Source of the DNA: Hyphomicrobiales bacterium
Lineage (GTDB): Bacteria > Pseudomonadota > Alphaproteobacteria > Rhizobiales > JACESI01
Assembly: GCA_013911885.1 (NCBI GenBank)
Contig: JACESI010000004.1
Span: 1 to 64,000 of the forward strand
Reading direction: 5' to 3'
Length of the DNA: 64,000 nucleotides
A program made the translations under genes and the position numbers. Numbering within the stretch: position 1 is the stretch's first letter; each line of letters begins with the position of its first letter. Below, in pieces: positions 60,685 to 64,000 of this stretch. Under the pieces are notes generated by a model that did no database searches, was not told the origin of the DNA, and saw only the letters and a program-made list of their open reading frames with translations.

Positions 60685-62484
60685 CTAGCTGTCCATTTTC
60701 AGCGCGGCGATGAAGGCTTCCTGCGGGATTTCGACCTTGCCGAACTGGCGCATCTTCTTCTTGCCGGCCTTTTGTTTTTCGAGAAGCTTGCGCTTGCGCG
60801 TCACGTCGCCGCCATAGCATTTTGCGGTGACATCCTTGCGCAGGGCGGCAATCGTCTCGCGGGCAATAACTTTGCCGCCGATGGCAGCCTGAATCGGGAT
60901 TTTGAACATGTGCCGGGGGATCAGGTCCTTGAGCTTTTCGCACATTACCCGGCCGCGATTATCCGCCTGGCTGCGGTGGACGAGCATCGACAGCGCGTCG
61001 ACCGGCTCGCCATTGACGAGGATCGACATTTTCACAAGATCGCCGGAGCGGTAATCACTGATGTGATAGTCGAAGCTCGCATAGCCGCGGGAAATGGATT
61101 TCAGCCGGTCGTAGAAGTCGAAAACAACCTCGTTGAGCGGCAGATCGTAGGTCAGCATGGCGCGGTTGCCGACATAGGTGAGTTCGATCTGAAGGCCGCG
61201 CCGTTCCTGACAGAGTTTCAGGATTGTGCCGAGATATTCATCCGGCGTCAGGATTGTCGCGCGGATCCATGGTTCCCGGATTTCCTCGATCTTGACGACA
61301 TCGGGCATATCCGCCGGGTTGTGCAATTCGCGATCCGTGCCGTCGGTCATGGTCAGCTGATAGACCACGCTCGGCGCGGTGGCGATGAGGTCGAGATCGA
61401 ATTCGCGCTCAAGCCGCTCCTGAATGATTTCAAGATGGAGAAGGCCGAGAAAGCCGCAGCGGAACCCGAAGCCGAGGGCGGCGGATGATTCCATCTCATA
61501 GGAGAAGCTCGCGTCGTTGAGGCGCAGCTTGCCCATTGCGCCGCGCAATTCCTCGAATTCGTTGGCATCGACCGGAAAGAGGCCGCAGAACACAACGGGC
61601 TGGGCCTCGCGGAAGCCCGGAAGCGGCTCGATATTGGTTGCCTTCGCATCGCAGATCGTATCGCCGACACGGGTATCCGCCACTTCCTTGATGGATGCGG
61701 TGATGAAGCCGATCTCACCCGGATCGAGCGCATCAACATTTTCCATTTTCGGGCGGAAGACACCGATGCGTTCAATGCCATAGGTCGCGTTTGTGCCGAT
61801 GATTTTGATCTGCTGGCCTTTTTTCATGATGCCGTCGACAATGCGCACGATGACGACGACGCCGAGATAGGCATCGTAATAACTGTCGACCAGCATGGCT
61901 TTGAGGGGGGCATTGCGGTCCCCTTTGGGGGCCGGAAGACGCTCGACGATGGCTGAAAGAACGGCTTCGATGCCAAGCCCGGTTTTTGCAGATATCAGAA
62001 CCGCATTCGAGGCGTCGATGCCGATCACGTCCTCGATCTGCTCGCGGATACGCTCCGGTTCGGCGGCGGGAAGATCGATCTTGTTCAGGACCGGCACAAT
62101 CTCATGGTCGACCTCGATCGCCTGATAGACATTGGCAAGGGTCTGAGCCTCGACACCCTGCGAGGCATCGACAACAAGAAGCGATCCTTCGCAGGCGGCG
62201 AGCGAGCGGTTCACCTCATAGGCGAAGTCGACATGGCCTGGCGTGTCGATCAGGTTGAGGACATAATGTTTGCCGTCGGTATGGACATATTCGAGCCGCA
62301 CGGTCTGCGCCTTGATCGTGATGCCGCGCTCGCGCTCGATATCCATGCTGTCGAGCACCTGTTCCTTCATCTCGCGCAGGCTCAACCCGCCGGTCAGCTG
62401 GATCAGACGGTCAGCAAGGGTCGACTTGCCGTGATCGATATGGGCGACGATTGAAAAATTGCGAATAAGGGAAATGTCTGTCAT
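60685..62484 (-). CDS. lepA: Elongation factor 4 (LepA)
   Basis: A 599-aa ribosome-associated GTPase. G-domain motifs: [16 protein letters not shown] (G1), [12 protein letters not shown] (G3), [14 protein letters not shown] (G4). The LepA-specific C-terminal domain ends in [19 protein letters not shown]. Full length; ATG 62484 begins [17 protein letters not shown]. Co-transcription with folP is implied by the four-base gap. Confidence 0.98.
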   Translation of the reverse strand: MTDISLIRNFSIVAHIDHGKSTLADRLIQLTGGLSLREMKEQVLDSMDIERERGITIKAQTVRLEYVHTDGKHYVLNLIDTPGHVDFAYEVNRSLAACEGSLLVVDASQGVEAQTLANVYQAIEVDHEIVPVLNKIDLPAAEPERIREQIEDVIGIDASNAVLISAKTGLGIEAVLSAIVERLPAPKGDRNAPLKAMLVDSYYDAYLGVVVIVRIVDGIMKKGQQIKIIGTNATYGIERIGVFRPKMENVDALDPGEIGFITASIKEVADTRVGDTICDAKATNIEPLPGFREAQPVVFCGLFPVDANEFEELRGAMGKLRLNDASFSYEMESSAALGFGFRCGFLGLLHLEIIQERLEREFDLDLIATAPSVVYQLTMTDGTDRELHNPADMPDVVKIEEIREPWIRATILTPDEYLGTILKLCQERRGLQIELTYVGNRAMLTYDLPLNEVVFDFYDRLKSISRGYASFDYHISDYRSGDLVKMSILVNGEPVDALSMLVHRSQADNRGRVMCEKLKDLIPRHMFKIPIQAAIGGKVIARETIAALRKDVTAKCYGGDVTRKRKLLEKQKAGKKKMRQFGKVEIPQEAFIAALKMDS

Positions 62485-62785
62485 GGCGCTGAGATATCAT
62501 TGCAGGCGGCGGGCGCAAAGAAGTATTCGCGGACATTTGCCCACTTTCTTTGTCGTTTCGGCGAGCCTCAGTCTGTGATGGGGGCATCGCATCCCGGTTT
62601 TTGTTCTCCCGCCTGGCTGCGGGATTATTTTGACATGGTAAAGCGGATGGCTAAACTGCGCGCGTCTGAACCGCAAATTCTGGCGGCTTTTCCAGGCATG
62701 AGCGTTGGCCGCATGGGGCTTATTGGGCGCGGAAGTGGTGTTTTGGGATTTGTCTGGTTTTGACCGAAGAAACGCGGCCGGCGCG
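62485..62785. other. Divergent spacer between lepA and GT25 gene
   Basis: About 300 bases with no convincing gene. A 6-bp stem TCCCGC/GCGGGA (62607-62612, 62619-62624) is followed by TTATTTT and could be a weak plus-strand terminator or leader hairpin. Promoters for both genes are expected. Confidence 0.4.
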
Positions 62786-63673
62786 ATGCAGGAGCAGGCA
62801 GGGCATGAGCCCGTGATACAGGCGCCGACGGGGCAGGTACTGATGCGCCGTGATATCGGTTTCTACGTGATCAATCTTGAACGTTCAGCCGACCGTCTGG
62901 CGGAAGTTGCGCAAGTCTTTGGCGCGCTTTGCCTTCCGTTCGAGCGGATTACCGCTGTTGATGGCAGAACCATGGGCAAGGAGGCGATCCGGGCGGTCTA
63001 TGACGGGCGCTTTTCGCTTGATGGCGGCTGCTACTTGCACGACACCTGGGTTGCAATCACCCTGTCGCATATCCGGGCGCTCGAGACATTTCTCTCAAGC
63101 GAGAATGCATTCGCCGTGATCCTCGAGGATGACGCGGTTTTCACCGCCGAGGCGCTTTTCATCATCAATCATCTGGTAGCAGCGAAAGCTGACGGAACCC
63201 TCGAATTCGATGGCGTGGAACTGATGGGACCGGCCAACAATTCCCGCGATGTCATCGCACAGGCGCGCAAGGTGGGGGGCTACACAATCGGTCGCCCCGC
63301 AAAGACAACGCCGATTTCCGGTTGCATGCTCTATACCCGTGAAGGGGCGGAGAAGCTGCTTCGCCATGCGCTGCCGATCCGAACCCATTGGGACAATTAT
63401 CTGTCACTGTCCTGGCGCCATGGCGCGCGCTATCTGACAGTGCGGCCGTTTCCGGTTCATGCGCGGGAAGGCAGCGCTTCGACTTATCACGGCCTGGAGG
63501 CGGGCCCGGTGCGTCTGACGCTTCTGCTGCGCATCCGACGGGCGTTTTACCGGATCTATCAGGGGCCAAGGCGGCTTATGTTCAGCCTGTCATGGCTCGG
63601 ACTTGCCGCAGGACTGCGGATCCCCGGCTCTTACCAGCGCATCAAACGCGGCAGCACTCTGCCGAAAGCATGA
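62786..63673 (+). CDS. Glycosyltransferase family 25 protein
   Basis: A 295-aa (from ATG 62786) or 276-aa (from ATG 62843) protein of the LPS-glycosyltransferase GT25 family. It shows DIGFYVINLERSADRLAEV, ERITAVDGRTM, VAITLSHIRALETFL and the nucleotide-sugar metal motif VILEDDAVFT. The C-terminal basic helix region (LRIRRAFYRIYQGPRRL) may contact the membrane. It probably adds a sugar to LPS or capsule. Neither start has a strong ribosome site; ATG 62843 best matches the family start. Confidence 0.85.
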   Translation: MQEQAGHEPVIQAPTGQVLMRRDIGFYVINLERSADRLAEVAQVFGALCLPFERITAVDGRTMGKEAIRAVYDGRFSLDGGCYLHDTWVAITLSHIRALETFLSSENAFAVILEDDAVFTAEALFIINHLVAAKADGTLEFDGVELMGPANNSRDVIAQARKVGGYTIGRPAKTTPISGCMLYTREGAEKLLRHALPIRTHWDNYLSLSWRHGARYLTVRPFPVHAREGSASTYHGLEAGPVRLTLLLRIRRAFYRIYQGPRRLMFSLSWLGLAAGLRIPGSYQRIKRGSTLPKA

Positions 63674-63703
63674 AGGCATGTCAGGAAAATCTGAAGGCGC
63701 GCC

Positions 63704-64000
63704 TCAGCGGGTGAAGTCGTTGCTGCACGCAATGGCCGCGATAATATCCGGTGAGATATGGGTCAGAACGTCTTCGTGGGTTGCCTCGAGCACCACTTTC
63801 GGGGCGTGGCCCGCCTGATAGGCATGGTACCATTCGGCGACGGACAGGCACCAGTGTTCCCCGGGCTTCAGGCCGGGAAAACCGTCTTTCGGTCGGGGCA
63901 TGGAAAGATCAACCCCGTTCTCTGCTGAAAAGCGCAGAAAATCTTCCGACATGACGCTACAGATCAGATTCTCGCGCTGATGAGCGCCATGCACACAACA
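63704..64000 (-). CDS. DUF2237 family protein (5' end beyond window)
   Basis: About 99 residues are visible. The family's C-terminal two-thirds are clear: ICSVMSEDFLRFSAENGVDLS, PRPKDGFPGLKPGEHWCLS and PKVVLEATHEDVLTHIS (in pieces). The frame is open to the window edge and the residues there (CC, then VHGAH) match the family's conserved region, so the true start lies to the right. Function of DUF2237 is unknown; it is convergent with the GT25 gene. Confidence 0.88.
   Translation of the reverse strand, partial: CCVHGAHQRENLICSVMSEDFLRFSAENGVDLSMPRPKDGFPGLKPGEHWCLSVAEWYHAYQAGHAPKVVLEATHEDVLTHISPDIIAAIACSNDFTR

Overview
The window is a chromosomal segment of an alphaproteobacterium, most likely of the Hyphomicrobiales (Rhizobiales). 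Pointers are an RpoH2-type sigma factor, the order SUV3-like helicase / S4 protein / fdxA / carD with rpmB close by, an IalB-family protein beside rlmN, an ECF11-like sigma factor, and a rhizobial rkp-type capsule-lipid locus built around a type I FAS/PKS. Coding density is high. I see no insertion sequence, integrase, CRISPR array or rRNA.

Region by region. 1-1600 is a small accessory site: tRNA-Thr(CGT), a single AbiJ-like (abortive-infection family) gene 18 nt behind it, a perfect 52-bp copy of the tRNA 3' end, the decayed 5' end of a second gene of the same family, then tRNA-Arg(CCT). 1.8-16 kb is housekeeping: an M48 metalloprotease lipoprotein, rpoH, carD, fdxA, hslR-like, a helicase, a DUF3108 protein, rpmB, a DUF3179 protein and argG. 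15-22.4 kb holds a PAP2 phosphatase, a LysE exporter, rlmN, an ialB-like gene, an ECF sigma factor without its usual ChrR anti-sigma partner, a YkvA protein, phhB-like and thpR. 22.4-29.3 kb is a catabolic operon in which four-carbon sugar-acid genes (ltnD-like, otnK-like) lead into acyl-CoA dehydrogenase, CoA-transferase, MaoC hydratase and CitE-type lyase genes, the last three resembling the itaconate-degradation set.

29.6-47 kb is a capsule/lipid-anchor region: a 2573-residue KS-AT-DH-MT-ER-KR-ACP megasynthase (RkpA-like), an alpha-oxoamine synthase (RkpG-like), a Wza/KpsD-type exporter, an SDR (RkpH-like), two tandem KpsS/RkpJ-like Kdo-transferase-family genes, and a large MscS channel whose start overlaps the second of these. 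47-64 kb returns to metabolism: a FemAB-like acyltransferase, a long-chain acyl-CoA synthetase, tusA-like, ispG, 3-hydroxybutyrate dehydrogenase, a YaiI protein, a MAPEG protein, pyruvate carboxylase, a lepA-folP-folB-folK run, a GT25 glycosyltransferase and a DUF2237 gene cut by the window end.

The most novel-looking item is the integrase-free, apparently promoterless 'tRNA 3' end + one defence gene' cassette at the left end, with evidence that the same kind of cassette occupied the same tRNA at least twice. The rkp-like lipid/capsule locus and the hybrid CoA-ester operon are the next most interesting.
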